Part shown: in pieces, positions 19,565 to 28,036 of the stretch
Layout: each line of letters opens with the position of its first letter
Numbering within the stretch: position 1 is the first letter of the stretch
From: Alcanivorax profundi
GTDB taxonomy: Bacteria; Pseudomonadota; Gammaproteobacteria; Pseudomonadales; Alcanivoracaceae
Assembly: GCF_003597125.1 (NCBI RefSeq)
Contig: NZ_QYYA01000002.1
Span: forward strand, 310,001-374,000
Direction: 5' to 3'
DNA length: 64,000 nucleotides
Translations under genes and position numbers: made by a program
The notes under the pieces: generated by a model
The model's database searches: none
Seen by the model: the letters and a program-made list of their open reading frames with translations, nothing else
Told to the model about the DNA's origin: nothing

Positions 19565-19661
19565 ACATTCCCCCGGGTGGTGTGTTGTTGGTGTTCTGTC
19601 CAAGAGACCAAGAATCCTAACAGACTCCTGAATGGGAAACCCGAAACACCGCACACCCGGA

Positions 19662-20549
19662 TCAGCTGGCGCGCGCCACCTTCAGCGAGGCCTCACCACC
19701 ATAGTTTTGCGGAAACTGACGGGCGTCCTGAATGGCACTCCAGGCCTGGGGCACCCAACGGGATTTTTCGGGCAACAGTGGCCACACGGCACGGAAGGTC
19801 AGGCTGATCAGCTGGAACAGGGTCTTGTCCCACCAGTTCCAGCGAATCCCGAATCGCTCGCGGTAGGCCTTGGGGAAAAAGCCTTTCTTGAGATGCCAGG
19901 TCATCGAGCCCACGACATACTGGTACATCTTCCAGCGCCCGTCAGAGACTTTCATCCCCGGCGGCTTGGGCTGGTTGGTGTAGTAACCGCGATGTCCCAC
20001 GTACTCGGTGGCGGGGTTTTCCTGTAACCGGTGACGGATAGTGTCATCCAGATACGCCCAGTAGGCGGCCCGGGTGGCAGGCATGTCCTTGTCACGGATC
20101 CCCATTTGGCGACCAAACTGCAGCCATTCCTGGAACAGCTGTTCCTTGTCTGCCTCACTGAGCTTGTCGCCGTTGAAACGGGCCAGGTAGAGCATGCCGT
20201 AGTAGGTCGTGATGTGGACCCAGGTGTACAGCTCCGGGTTCAGCGCATGATAGGGTTTGCCGTTGAAATCGGTGCCCTTGATGCTGCGATGCATTTCCCG
20301 CAACCGGGTACCGAAATCCCGCACCCCTTCAGCAGTGTTGTAGAGCACCGGCCACAGCAACGCCAGCGAACGTTCGGCACGGCCCCAGGGGTCTTCCTTG
20401 TAGGCCGAGTGCTGCTCGACGCCGGCACCAATACCCGGATGCGCGACCTGCAAGGTGGTCGTGCTGGGCAGCAACATCAACACCCGGCTGTCACCGAAGT
20501 ACTTCCACATCAATGAATCCGGACCAAGGACGGTCTGTTCCTGTGTCAT
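19662..20549 (-). CDS. oxygenase MpaB family / DUF2236 protein (short form)
   Basis: A 295-residue protein of the DUF2236 (MpaB, latex-clearing-protein-like) family, whose characterised members are haem b oxygenases. It has the N-terminal DSLMWKYFGDSRVLMLLPSTTTLQVAHPGIGAGVEQHS, then WVHITTYYGMLYLARF in the middle, typical of family members in hydrocarbon degraders and mycobacteria. His in VAHPGI and in WVHIT are candidate haem-region residues. The ATG at 20549 has GGGAG 7 nt upstream. A second, longer DUF2236 gene lies 161 nt upstream on the same strand. The substrate is unknown. Confidence 0.8.
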   Translation of the reverse strand: MTQEQTVLGPDSLMWKYFGDSRVLMLLPSTTTLQVAHPGIGAGVEQHSAYKEDPWGRAERSLALLWPVLYNTAEGVRDFGTRLREMHRSIKGTDFNGKPYHALNPELYTWVHITTYYGMLYLARFNGDKLSEADKEQLFQEWLQFGRQMGIRDKDMPATRAAYWAYLDDTIRHRLQENPATEYVGHRGYYTNQPKPPGMKVSDGRWKMYQYVVGSMTWHLKKGFFPKAYRERFGIRWNWWDKTLFQLISLTFRAVWPLLPEKSRWVPQAWSAIQDARQFPQNYGGEASLKVARAS

Positions 20550-20710
20550 GTTGCGCTCCCGCGTTGCCGCTATCGGTGCGGCGTATTGGTTTTTCTTCAA
20601 CGCTACACCGTGTATACCTTGCTGTCCCGAAGGGTAAATAAAGGATTCGCGCCTGTTCGTGACCAAAAGGCGCAGATTTTGGCAAAAAAGACGGCGTTTC
20701 GCCGACCCGG

Positions 20711-21814
20711 TCAGGAAATATGGCGAAAGGCGCGCTTTTGCGGGTCTTCTGGCAAATTCTTGTGCAGGGCGGCTCGCAACATCCGCACATTCAGCCGTTC
20801 ACTGATGCGATCCACCCCCGGCACCCGGTAGTGAGCCAGAGTCGCCACCTTGTTGGCCGCCTTGTAGGCCAGCACCGCCCGCAACCAGAATGCGCTGCGC
20901 GGCAGTTCGTAGACATCCGCCAGTTCGTCGCCAAGACAGATACGGCTCAATTCATACAGCAGGGATTCCTGCAGCCGGAACGGCGGCTGCCCTGCCAGCG
21001 CCGTGATCACCGCCTGGGCCAACAGCCGCCCTTCTTCATTGGGGTTGTACTGGCGTTCGCGGATACGCTGATATTGATAGATTTCCTCGTCGAGCGAGTC
21101 GGTCAGCATGTCATCGCAGACACCGTTGAGATGGGCCATGTAACGCCACATGTGATGGCAGGCCACCTTGTCATCGTCGCTCAGTGACGCCCCCATGCGA
21201 TCCATGCCGCGCAGGGCCAGGTAATCAAACTCGATGATGGTGAAAGCCATGTCTTCCTGGTTGATGGGCTCGTCGTATTGATCGGTTTCCCAGCCTCGCC
21301 CACGCAGGTACTTACGCACCATGGCGTGCAGCAGGCGCACTTCCATCACTGTGCGGTGGCCTTCGGCCCCCGGCCGCAACCCGCCGGGTACATTCATGTT
21401 GTGGGTCATTTGGGAGGTTTCATACACCCGCCGCATCACGTCCTGGTGCAGGCGCCCCGTGGCAATCAGCACATGGGTGGCTTTGCTCAGGGAGTAGCCT
21501 TCCACCAGGCTGCTCACCAGCAAGGCAATCGCGCGGACGTTGGCAAACCCCAGATTTACCCGGGCCGCGTGCTCTACTTTCTGCCAGTCCACCCAGGACG
21601 GAGTGCTGTGGCACTGATCGACGTAATCAGCAAAGGGGCCGCCCTCGGATTTTGCCCGGGCATACACCTCGTCCAGCATCTGTGACGGTCGGGCCCGCTC
21701 AATCCGCTCTGCTACCGCATCCGCCAGAGGGTCACAGGTGTAACGCATGCGATCCATCACCTCATCGCGGTACTTGTGTTGCCAGGCGGGCGGGATGATG
21801 ACTGATTCGCTCAT
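20711..21814 (-). CDS. oxygenase MpaB family / DUF2236 protein (long form)
   Basis: A 367-residue protein of the larger DUF2236 subgroup, related to latex-clearing protein. Features: WVDWQKVEHAARVN, a serine-rich SSLVEGYSLSKATHVLIATGRL helix, the motif ETSQMTHNMNVPGGLRPGAEGHRTVMEVRLLHAMVRKYL with several His typical of the haem pocket, and HHMWRYMAHLNGVCDDML. AGGA lies before the ATG at 21814. It is divergent from a TetR gene 72 nt away; that gap holds repeated CTTGG half-sites, so the TetR protein probably represses it. Haem binding and oxygenase activity are inferred from family. Confidence 0.82.
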   Translation of the reverse strand: MSESVIIPPAWQHKYRDEVMDRMRYTCDPLADAVAERIERARPSQMLDEVYARAKSEGGPFADYVDQCHSTPSWVDWQKVEHAARVNLGFANVRAIALLVSSLVEGYSLSKATHVLIATGRLHQDVMRRVYETSQMTHNMNVPGGLRPGAEGHRTVMEVRLLHAMVRKYLRGRGWETDQYDEPINQEDMAFTIIEFDYLALRGMDRMGASLSDDDKVACHHMWRYMAHLNGVCDDMLTDSLDEEIYQYQRIRERQYNPNEEGRLLAQAVITALAGQPPFRLQESLLYELSRICLGDELADVYELPRSAFWLRAVLAYKAANKVATLAHYRVPGVDRISERLNVRMLRAALHKNLPEDPQKRAFRHIS

Positions 21815-21855
21815 GGTGTCCTCGTACTTGCCATTTTCGCCACCCTGACGATAAT

Positions 21856-21884
21856 CCAAGCAAATACTTGGTTAAAACTTGGTT
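21856..21884. promoter_or_regulatory. probable TetR operator with repeated CCAAG/CTTGG sites
   Basis: CCAAG (21856-21860) and CTTGG (21867-21871) form an inverted repeat, and ACTTGGTT recurs 11 nt on (21877-21884), one helical turn. The sites lie in the 72-nt gap between the DUF2236 gene and the divergent TetR gene. Confidence 0.6.
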
Positions 21885-21886
21885 TT

Positions 21887-22513
21887 ATGACACAGCCTTT
21901 CCCCCACCTCTCCGCCCTGAAAAAACAGCCCACCCAGCCGCGGGCCATTCGCACCGTGGAACGCATCATCGCGGCCACCGGCGAACTGGTGAAGGAGCAG
22001 GGGCTGGAGGCCCTGACCACCAACAAGGTGGCCGACCAGGCCAACGTGAATATCGCCACCCTGTATCAGTATTTCCCCCACAAGCAGGCCCTGCTCAGCG
22101 CGTTGATGCAGAGCTACCTGAACGACCTGACACGGGTATTGAATGACCTTCTGGACGGACTGGGGGACATCTCCATCGAAGAGTCCACGCGGCTGTGGGC
22201 GACCCTGGGGATCCAGTCATTCCGGCAAAGCGGAGGCGTGTTAACCGAACTACTGCGCAGCCAGCACACGCTGACCGCCTTGCCGGAAGGCAAGGAATTC
22301 GAACGACGATTAATGGAAGCCATGCACCGCTTCCTGATCAAGCAGCGCCAGCGGCTGCAGGTGGATAACCTGGACCGCGCCATCTACACCGCCTTTCATG
22401 CCTGCACCGCCATCCTCTCCCAACACCTTCTGGAACCGGTGCCGTATTACACCGACGAGGAAATGGTGGACGAAGTCGCCACCCTGATGAGCCGGTATTT
22501 CTATCAGCCGTAG
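21887..22513 (+). CDS. TetR-family transcriptional regulator
   Basis: A 208-residue repressor. The N-terminal helix-turn-helix is RTVERIIAATGELVKEQGLEALTTNKVADQANVNIATLYQYFPHKQALL, a textbook TetR domain, and the rest is a helical ligand-binding domain. The ATG at 21887 follows directly on repeated CTTGG sites that are likely its own operator, so autoregulation is probable. It is divergent from a DUF2236 gene and convergent with the next TetR gene, with 3 nt between stops. The ligand is unknown. Confidence 0.88.
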   Translation: MTQPFPHLSALKKQPTQPRAIRTVERIIAATGELVKEQGLEALTTNKVADQANVNIATLYQYFPHKQALLSALMQSYLNDLTRVLNDLLDGLGDISIEESTRLWATLGIQSFRQSGGVLTELLRSQHTLTALPEGKEFERRLMEAMHRFLIKQRQRLQVDNLDRAIYTAFHACTAILSQHLLEPVPYYTDEEMVDEVATLMSRYFYQP

Positions 22514-22516
22514 CGG

Positions 22517-23062
22517 TCAGTCAGGCAGGGCACTCACCGCGAACCATTGCAGAATCGCCTCCCGCTGCGCCTCACTGTGAGGGTGCGCCAGCAGGCCCTC
22601 CACCAGAAAGGTGCCTACCGTCGCCAGCATGGCCGCACGCGCCGGGGCCACTCCTTCCGCCTCCAGGGTATGAATCACTGCCGCCTCCACAAAGTGATGG
22701 AACTGCTCGTGCCATTCCCGAATCACGGCAGACTGCTCCAGTCGCGCATGCACCGTGGTCACCAACTCGCGACTCTGCTCGAAGGCCTGCAGGGCCCAGG
22801 CCATCTTGTCCTTCAGTGGCAGGCCTGCAATGCCCGGCAAGCGCGCCAGGGTTGCTGACATCTGCCGGTTCAGCACAGCGACCAGCAGCTCATCCTTGCT
22901 GGGGTAGTACCAGTACAGGGTATTCGGTGCGACCCCCAGCTCACGGGCAATGCGACTCATGGAGGTGCCGTCATACCCCAGCGTCAGGAATAGCCGGGCA
23001 GCGGTGCTCTCCAGCTCTTCCTGTTTCACTTTCAAATCGATCTCGCGCTTGTTCTTGGCCAC
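22517..23062 (-). CDS. TetR-family transcriptional regulator
   Basis: A 181-residue repressor with the TetR helix-turn-helix ESTAARLFLTLGYDGTSMSRIARELGVAPNTLYWYYPSKDELL near the N-terminus. The GTG at 23062 was chosen because AGGAG lies 8 nt upstream (23071-23075); an ATG at 23092 has no ribosome-binding site and sits at the edge of the operator. It is divergent from an alpha/beta hydrolase gene, and the shared gap carries two copies of an 18-bp operator in mirror orientation. It very likely represses both genes. The inducer is unknown; a hydrolase substrate or product is a fair guess. Confidence 0.88.
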   Translation of the reverse strand: MAKNKREIDLKVKQEELESTAARLFLTLGYDGTSMSRIARELGVAPNTLYWYYPSKDELLVAVLNRQMSATLARLPGIAGLPLKDKMAWALQAFEQSRELVTTVHARLEQSAVIREWHEQFHHFVEAAVIHTLEAEGVAPARAAMLATVGTFLVEGLLAHPHSEAQREAILQWFAVSALPD

Positions 23063-23090
23063 GGCGCATGCTCCTACAGTCTGCCCGGTC

Positions 23091-23144
23091 ATCTTGTATG
23101 GTATTCAAGAATGCTAGCCTGCGCTCTTGAATGCCATACAAGAT
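23091..23144. promoter_or_regulatory. double operator, long inverted repeat, TetR/hydrolase divergent promoter
   Basis: CTTGTATGGTATTCAAGA (23093-23110) and TCTTGAATGCCATACAAG (23125-23142) are reverse complements with one mismatch, separated by 14 nt. Each arm is itself a near-palindrome bounded by CTTG and CAAG, so two repressor dimers could bind side by side. The matching bases extend to 23091 and 23144. Confidence 0.82.
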
Positions 23145-23158
23145 AACGGAGCCCCACC

Positions 23159-24082
23159 ATGGATGCCCTGCGACACAACCCCAACACCCTGACCTGCGAC
23201 AGCCAGCGAACCGGCTTTTACTCAGCGGGAACCTGGTGCGCTGCCACCCTGCACCGGCCGGCAAACCCTGCAAGCAAGACCCTCCCGGCCATCCTCATGC
23301 TGCACGGCTGGGGCGGCATCCAGGACGCCCTGACGGTGCCGTACTACGAGGAGTTCACCCGCGCAGGGTATGCAGTCATGACCTTTGACTATCGCAGCTG
23401 GGGAGACAGCGCCGGGCTACCACGACAGGTGATTTCAGCAAGAGAGCGGGTTGCCGATGGCGATGCGGCCCTGGCCTTCCTGAAAAGCCAGCCAAGCATC
23501 GACCCCCGCCGTATCGTGTTGTGGGGGTCGTCCTTTGGCGGCGGCCACGCCGTCGAGCTGGCCGCCGGGCATCCGGAACTGGCGGGCGCCATTGCCCAGG
23601 TGCCCATGCTGGATGGCATGGCCGCCGTGCGCGCCGTACCCGTTGGCCGGTTGTTGCGGTTCGGCCTGTATGCCCTGGCCGACTTGCTCAAACCCGGGCA
23701 CCCGATTTACGTGCCGGTGGTCAGCGAGCCCGGCGCCTTCTCCTCCATGGACCGGGACGACGCCGGCAAAGCCCTGCAACTGGCAGAAACCAGCATCGGC
23801 CGGCCCTACGACAACCGGGTGGCGGCGCGGTCGCTACTGACCATGGGGCCCTATCGTCCCATCAAGCACCTCAAGAACATCCGCATCCCCACCCTGCTAC
23901 TGGGGGCCAGCGGTGACTCGGTGGCACCGTTTGTCGAAAACGCCATCCGCAAGGCGAACAACCCTCACCTGACCCTCGCCAGCGTTCAGGCCAACCATTT
24001 CGAGCCCTACTTCGAACCGGCCTTCAGCGATGTGATCCGCCAGCAACTGGCGTTTCTTGCCAGGCTGGATACCACCGCATGA
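23159..24082 (+). CDS. alpha/beta hydrolase, dienelactone-hydrolase/peptidase-like
   Basis: A 307-residue cytosolic hydrolase. ILMLHGWGGIQD near residue 45 is the oxyanion strand, FDYRSWGDSAG follows, and GSSFGGGHA near residue 122 is the nucleophile elbow with catalytic Ser. GASGDSVAP carries the likely acid and QANHFEPY the catalytic His. A GGAG lies 8 nt before the ATG. It sits behind a double operator opposite a TetR gene, so expression is probably inducible. It is convergent with the following AraC gene, with stops directly abutting at 24082/24083. The substrate is unknown. Confidence 0.82.
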   Translation: MDALRHNPNTLTCDSQRTGFYSAGTWCAATLHRPANPASKTLPAILMLHGWGGIQDALTVPYYEEFTRAGYAVMTFDYRSWGDSAGLPRQVISARERVADGDAALAFLKSQPSIDPRRIVLWGSSFGGGHAVELAAGHPELAGAIAQVPMLDGMAAVRAVPVGRLLRFGLYALADLLKPGHPIYVPVVSEPGAFSSMDRDDAGKALQLAETSIGRPYDNRVAARSLLTMGPYRPIKHLKNIRIPTLLLGASGDSVAPFVENAIRKANNPHLTLASVQANHFEPYFEPAFSDVIRQQLAFLARLDTTA

Positions 24083-25180
24083 TCAGTGACTGGACTGCTG
24101 ACGCCACTCCCGTGGCGTCATGCCCGTCCAGCTTTTGAACGCACGGGTAAAATTGGCCGGGTTCAGGTAACCCAGCTGGTCACTGATACGGCGGATTTCG
24201 CGCTCCGGATCCCGCAACAACTGGCAACTGTCACGGCGCCGCGCCTCTTCCAGCAACTGCTGGTAACTGAACCCCTGCTCCTGCAGCCGGCGACGAAAGG
24301 TGCGCGGGGTCATGTGCAACCGCTCGGCCAGCATCACCGGGCTGGGGTACCCGTTGGGCCCGGCCAGCAGCATGGCCCGCACCCGCCGCAACACATCCCC
24401 GCCCGGATCGCTGAGAGCACTCTCCCGTTCACACTGGGCCACCGCAGCGCGCAAGCCTTCCGGGTTGGCGGTGGCCAGTGGCTGGTCCATCACACTCAGG
24501 TCGCCCACAAGGTGAATACCCGCCCGGGGCATACTGAAACGCAAGGTCGGCAAGCGCGCCTGCCAGGTCTCCACCCCATCTGGCGCGGGGCCTTGCAACC
24601 AGATTTCCGCTGTCCCCGGCAGATCCCGAATCAGAAATTCCATGCCGCGGAACATGCTGGTGGCAATGGAACTGAACATCAGGTCCACCAGTCGTGGCGG
24701 CAACGCACACTCCGGCACCAGCTCCATGAACATGTCATTGTCGGATTCATTGACCAGCAGCTGCACGCCCCGCCCACGCAAGTGCCAGAAACGCTGCAGC
24801 AACCCCACGGCTTCCCGCGGCGTCCCGGCACACAACAAGGCGTAACCCAGATTGCCATGGGCGGTCAGGGGCATGCTGTCACCACAGGCAAACCCCAACG
24901 TGGGATCCCCGCTGCGCACCCGCGTCACCGCCGCCAGCATCCAGACTTCACGCAGCGACAAACGCCCCTCCGGGTCCTCTACCCGCTGCGCGTCCAGCCC
25001 CGCGTCCGCCAGCATCTGGGCACGGTCGGCCCCACGGGCCTCTGCCGCCGCCAGAAAAGCCCGCGGATACGTTGACGACTGGGTCTGCTGGCTGATCCAG
25101 CCAGGCATCGCATCGAGACGCTCACGGGTCTCGGCAATCAGGGAGTCGGTCTTGGAGTCGCTCGCCACATTGGCCACCAA
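24083..25180 (-). CDS. AraC-family regulator with Arabinose_bd-type N-terminal domain
   Basis: Up to 365 residues. The N-terminal part (STYPRAFLAAAEARGADRAQMLADAGL, SLREVWMLAAVTRVRSGDPTLGF) is the PF12625-type domain seen in OruR/ArgR-like regulators, and the C-terminus is the HTH_18 pair (MLAERLHMTPRTFRRRLQEQGFSYQQLLEEARR, RRISDQLGYLNPANFTRAFKSWTGMTPREWR). The start is unsettled: TTG at 25180 overlaps a Fur-box-like site, and a GTG at 25168 or the ATG at 25108 are alternatives without strong ribosome-binding sites. It is divergent from a diiron-protein gene and likely controls it. Related regulators next to lipid-metabolism genes respond to lipid-like ligands. Confidence 0.82.
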   Translation of the reverse strand: MVANVASDSKTDSLIAETRERLDAMPGWISQQTQSSTYPRAFLAAAEARGADRAQMLADAGLDAQRVEDPEGRLSLREVWMLAAVTRVRSGDPTLGFACGDSMPLTAHGNLGYALLCAGTPREAVGLLQRFWHLRGRGVQLLVNESDNDMFMELVPECALPPRLVDLMFSSIATSMFRGMEFLIRDLPGTAEIWLQGPAPDGVETWQARLPTLRFSMPRAGIHLVGDLSVMDQPLATANPEGLRAAVAQCERESALSDPGGDVLRRVRAMLLAGPNGYPSPVMLAERLHMTPRTFRRRLQEQGFSYQQLLEEARRRDSCQLLRDPEREIRRISDQLGYLNPANFTRAFKSWTGMTPREWRQQSSH

Positions 25181-25195
25181 TGATAATTATTATGT
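25181..25195. promoter_or_regulatory. Fur-box-like site between AraC and diiron-protein genes
   Basis: TGATAATTATTATGT matches the 7-1-7 Fur consensus TGATAATnATTATCA at 12 of 14 defined positions. It lies about 93 nt before the ATG at 25288, in a promoter-like position, in an otherwise GC-rich stretch. Confidence 0.65.
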
Positions 25196-25287
25196 CCATG
25201 CAGAATCTCACGCTGCCCCCGGCGGAACCAGTACCGTAGAGGCCATATTGAGACAAAACGCCCTGACGGGCAGAAAGGAGCACAGCC

Positions 25288-26187
25288 ATGAATGCCATTG
25301 TTCCCATTGGACCGAACCGCAAACGCAAGGGGATCGCCGGGGCTATCCGTGCCGTGGCCAGCAAGACACCCAAGGGCATGATCCCGCAGGTGCGTCGCCC
25401 GGAATTTGAGTTCAGCAACAGCGATGACATGCCCCGCTACTGGTGGGACAACAACCCGGTTAAAACCCTGCTGCTGGCCGCCATGTCTGCCGGTTTTCCG
25501 CCGGGCGAGCGGTTCTTTATCGATTCCGTGCGTTACTTCGAAAAAGAGATCACCGACCCGGAACTGAAAAAAGCCATCAAGGGTTTCATCGGCCAGGAAG
25601 CTCACCACTCCCGCGAGCATGAAATGCTGAACGGTTTCCTCCAGGACAAGGGCGTGAATCTGGCTCGGTTAGAGAAGGAAATTCTCGATTTCATGAACCT
25701 GATGCGCAAAAAACTGAGCCCGGAACGCCAGCTGGCCCACACCGTCGCAGTGGAACACTTCACCGCCCTGATGGCCGAAGAGTTCCTGCTCAAGTACGAC
25801 GCCCTGGAGGAAATGGACCCGCGCATGGCACCGGTATGGGCCTGGCATGCAGTGGAAGAATCCGAACACAAGGCGGTAGCGTTCGATGTCTACAAAGCCA
25901 TCGGCGGCAGCGAATTCACCCGGGTCACGGAAATGATGCTGGTGAGTGTTCTCTTTCCGTTCTTTACCACCATGCATCTGACCCAGCTGATGCGCGAAGA
26001 AGGGCAACTGACCAATGTGAAGGCATGGACCAGCACCCTGAACTATATGTGGGGCAAGCCTGGCGTATTCAGGAAGTTGCTACCGTCTTACTTCAAATTC
26101 TACAGCCCCAACTTCCACCCTTGGGACCACGACGCCAGAGACCTGGTAGAAAAAGCCAAGAAGAAATGGCTGGGTGACTGGGCCTGA
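25288..26187 (+). CDS. predicted metal-dependent hydrolase (PF10118), likely diiron ferritin-like enzyme
   Basis: A 299-residue protein of the family annotated predicted metal-dependent hydrolase. The sequence carries a four-helix diiron pattern: Glu74 (GERFF), Glu104xxHis107 (GQEAHHSREHE), Glu156 (VEHFTA), Glu191xxHis194 (EESEHK). This E, ExxH, E, ExxH order is that of ferritin-like carboxylate diiron oxygenases/hydroxylases, so oxidation chemistry is as likely as hydrolysis. AAAGGAG lies 7 nt before the ATG. A Fur-box-like site lies in the promoter gap shared with a divergent AraC gene, consistent with iron-linked control. Family members cluster with lipid genes in mycobacteria and Alcanivorax-type bacteria. 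The substrate is unknown. Confidence 0.8.
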   Translation: MNAIVPIGPNRKRKGIAGAIRAVASKTPKGMIPQVRRPEFEFSNSDDMPRYWWDNNPVKTLLLAAMSAGFPPGERFFIDSVRYFEKEITDPELKKAIKGFIGQEAHHSREHEMLNGFLQDKGVNLARLEKEILDFMNLMRKKLSPERQLAHTVAVEHFTALMAEEFLLKYDALEEMDPRMAPVWAWHAVEESEHKAVAFDVYKAIGGSEFTRVTEMMLVSVLFPFFTTMHLTQLMREEGQLTNVKAWTSTLNYMWGKPGVFRKLLPSYFKFYSPNFHPWDHDARDLVEKAKKKWLGDWA

Positions 26188-26206
26188 GTCAGCGACACCC
26201 TGACGA

Positions 26207-26232
26207 CCGGCGGCCTATTCCAGGGCCGCCGG
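26207..26232. terminator. stem-loop after the diiron-protein gene
   Basis: A perfect 9-bp stem, CCGGCGGCC and GGCCGCCGG, with an 8-nt loop lies 19 nt after the stop. There is no T-tract, so it may be a 3'-end stabiliser or a weak terminator. Confidence 0.5.
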
Positions 26233-26419
26233 CGACAGATCAGAGAGCAACATCCGCGCATCACCGCCACCATCACGGCTCGTCCCGATAACGCCACTAT
26301 CCGCCTGACGTTAACAAATCTGCACAGACTTCCCCGACCCTGACCATGTTGTAATAACCGAAACCGGCACCGGGGTATAATCACCTGCCCCACATCTCCA
26401 GGCACACAGGTACAGGAAA

Positions 26420-27019
26420 GTGACAACCGAACACCGGCATGTGATCACGCGATTTCAAGCCACGGCTACCCTCATACTGCTCCTGCTGGCAAGCGCCTGC
26501 CTGGCACAGGATGCATGGCCGGACAGCCTTCGTTTCGGCCTGGCCAAAGCGAAGGAAATTGCCGCCGCCCCCACCGTGATTGCAGCGGTGGAAGAACAGA
26601 ATCGCCTCAATCATCAACTCGACCCTGCCGAGATACAGGCATTAGACGAACGATGGCGGGCACAATACGGCAAATCCAACGCCGACTTGATAACCCTGAT
26701 GATGGAAACCCCCCTCTCCGATTTCCTGCGTACCTTGCACCTTCGAGAGAAAGGAGTGATCACCGAAATCATCGTGATGGATAACCAAGGGCTCAACGCC
26801 GGGCAGAGCGCCATCACCACAGACCTGTGGCAGGGGGACGAGCCCAAGTGGGTGAAAACCTTTCTGGCCGGCCCGGGAGCTTATTACGCCAGCCCTGTGC
26901 GGCATGATGACTCAACCGGGGTATGGCAAATCCAGGTCAGCTATACCATCAGCAATGATGCCGGCAACGCCATCGGCGCCGTGACGGTGGGCGTGGCACT
27001 TTCAGAGTTCGGGGAGTAA
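26420..27019 (+). CDS. periplasmic PDC/Cache-like sensor domain protein
   Basis: A 199-residue secreted protein. A hydrophobic signal (TATLILLLLASACLA) is followed by a helix and a small alpha/beta domain. ITEIIVMDNQGLNAGQSAITTDLWQGDE and VSYTISNDAGNAIGAVTVGV look like a single Cache/PDC sensor domain, usually found outside the membrane in kinases and chemoreceptors. Here it stands without a signalling domain. The GTG at 26420 is preceded closely by AGGAAA; another GTG at 26441 is possible. It is convergent with an AraC gene with no bases between stops. Small-molecule binding is inferred. Confidence 0.6.
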   Translation: MTTEHRHVITRFQATATLILLLLASACLAQDAWPDSLRFGLAKAKEIAAAPTVIAAVEEQNRLNHQLDPAEIQALDERWRAQYGKSNADLITLMMETPLSDFLRTLHLREKGVITEIIVMDNQGLNAGQSAITTDLWQGDEPKWVKTFLAGPGAYYASPVRHDDSTGVWQIQVSYTISNDAGNAIGAVTVGVALSEFGE

Positions 27020-27985
27020 CTAGCTCCGGCGTTGCGCACGCCCGGGATTTTCGCCATACCAGCTCTTGTAGGCTCGGGAGAAATTACTGACGTGGTTGAA
27101 GCCCGCCCGCAGCGCGACCTGTTTCAGGGCAAGCTCCCCTTCTTCGATCAAGCGTCTCGCCAAAGCCATCCTCTCGGCACGAATAAACTCCGCACAGCGT
27201 TTGCCAGTGCGTGCCTTGAAAAGACTATTCAATCGCGTTTCCGCCATGCCCATTTCGTCAGCCAATTGACGGGCAACCAAAGGGGCTCCCGGATCCTGCT
27301 GGATGCGCACCATGATGCGCTCCAGCGCTACCTGCTCCCAATCCGGCAAGTCCTCGCTGTCATCATCCAGTCCCTCACAAAAACTGTCGATAATCTCGTA
27401 AAGGAAGAGGATCGCCAGCCCTTCCAACTGGAAGCGACGGCCCGCCCCGTGCAATTGCCGGGCAAACATGGCCGCCCCCACGCTCCGCATTCGCGGGGTC
27501 ACTTCTGTGACGCGCATATCCACCACGTCGTCATCATTGCGCACAAACGGCGCCAACGCCGCCGGCAGGTTTCCATTGAAACGCTGATGCAACGACTCCA
27601 GCGTGCACGTCACACCAATGTGACGAATCAACTGCCCTGCGGGTAACAGATACCGCGTCCCGGTGGTATCCACCCGCATGATCAAGGCATCCGATTCGCC
27701 GCACGATAACGGGGCCATTCCCGGGGGCTGCACCTGCAACTCGCCAAGAATATTCCAGCTGCCCCCGATCCAGCCCGGCGCCATATAGTTTTCCACCGCA
27801 AAAAACGCGTCCTGCTCAACCTCCAGCTCAGCAAGATGCAGAAACAGGCCAGTGCCGAATGCCAGCTTTTCCATGCGGCCCCGCACTCCGGGAATCGCGA
27901 ATCGCTCGCCATCACGCATGCTCAGTAGATCCTCAGGCTCTCCCCGATCCAGAACCCCAGAGCATTCCTCTTGCCGAGCATTCAT
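27020..27985 (-). CDS. AraC-family regulator (PchR-like)
   Basis: A 321-residue regulator. The N-terminal domain has SWNILGELQVQPPGM-type strands seen in PchR-like proteins, and the C-terminus has the double HTH (ARQLADEMGMAETRLNSLFKARTGKRCAEFIRAERM, KQVALRAGFNHVSNFSRAYKSWYGENPG). GGGGTGG lies 5 nt before the ATG at 27985. No TonB receptor gene is adjacent, so its target lies elsewhere or is one of the neighbours. It is divergent from the cho-like gene with only 51 nt between start codons. Confidence 0.85.
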   Translation of the reverse strand: MNARQEECSGVLDRGEPEDLLSMRDGERFAIPGVRGRMEKLAFGTGLFLHLAELEVEQDAFFAVENYMAPGWIGGSWNILGELQVQPPGMAPLSCGESDALIMRVDTTGTRYLLPAGQLIRHIGVTCTLESLHQRFNGNLPAALAPFVRNDDDVVDMRVTEVTPRMRSVGAAMFARQLHGAGRRFQLEGLAILFLYEIIDSFCEGLDDDSEDLPDWEQVALERIMVRIQQDPGAPLVARQLADEMGMAETRLNSLFKARTGKRCAEFIRAERMALARRLIEEGELALKQVALRAGFNHVSNFSRAYKSWYGENPGRAQRRS

Positions 27986-28036
27986 CCGCGCCACCCCTTC
28001 ACCCTTTCCTCAACCAGTACTTTTCATAATGATGTC

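Noticed and set aside
27986-28036. Possible LexA/SOS box in front of the cho-like gene
   Set aside because: No CTGT-N8-ACAG pattern is present in the gap; the only candidates were AT-rich stretches that do not fit the consensus.
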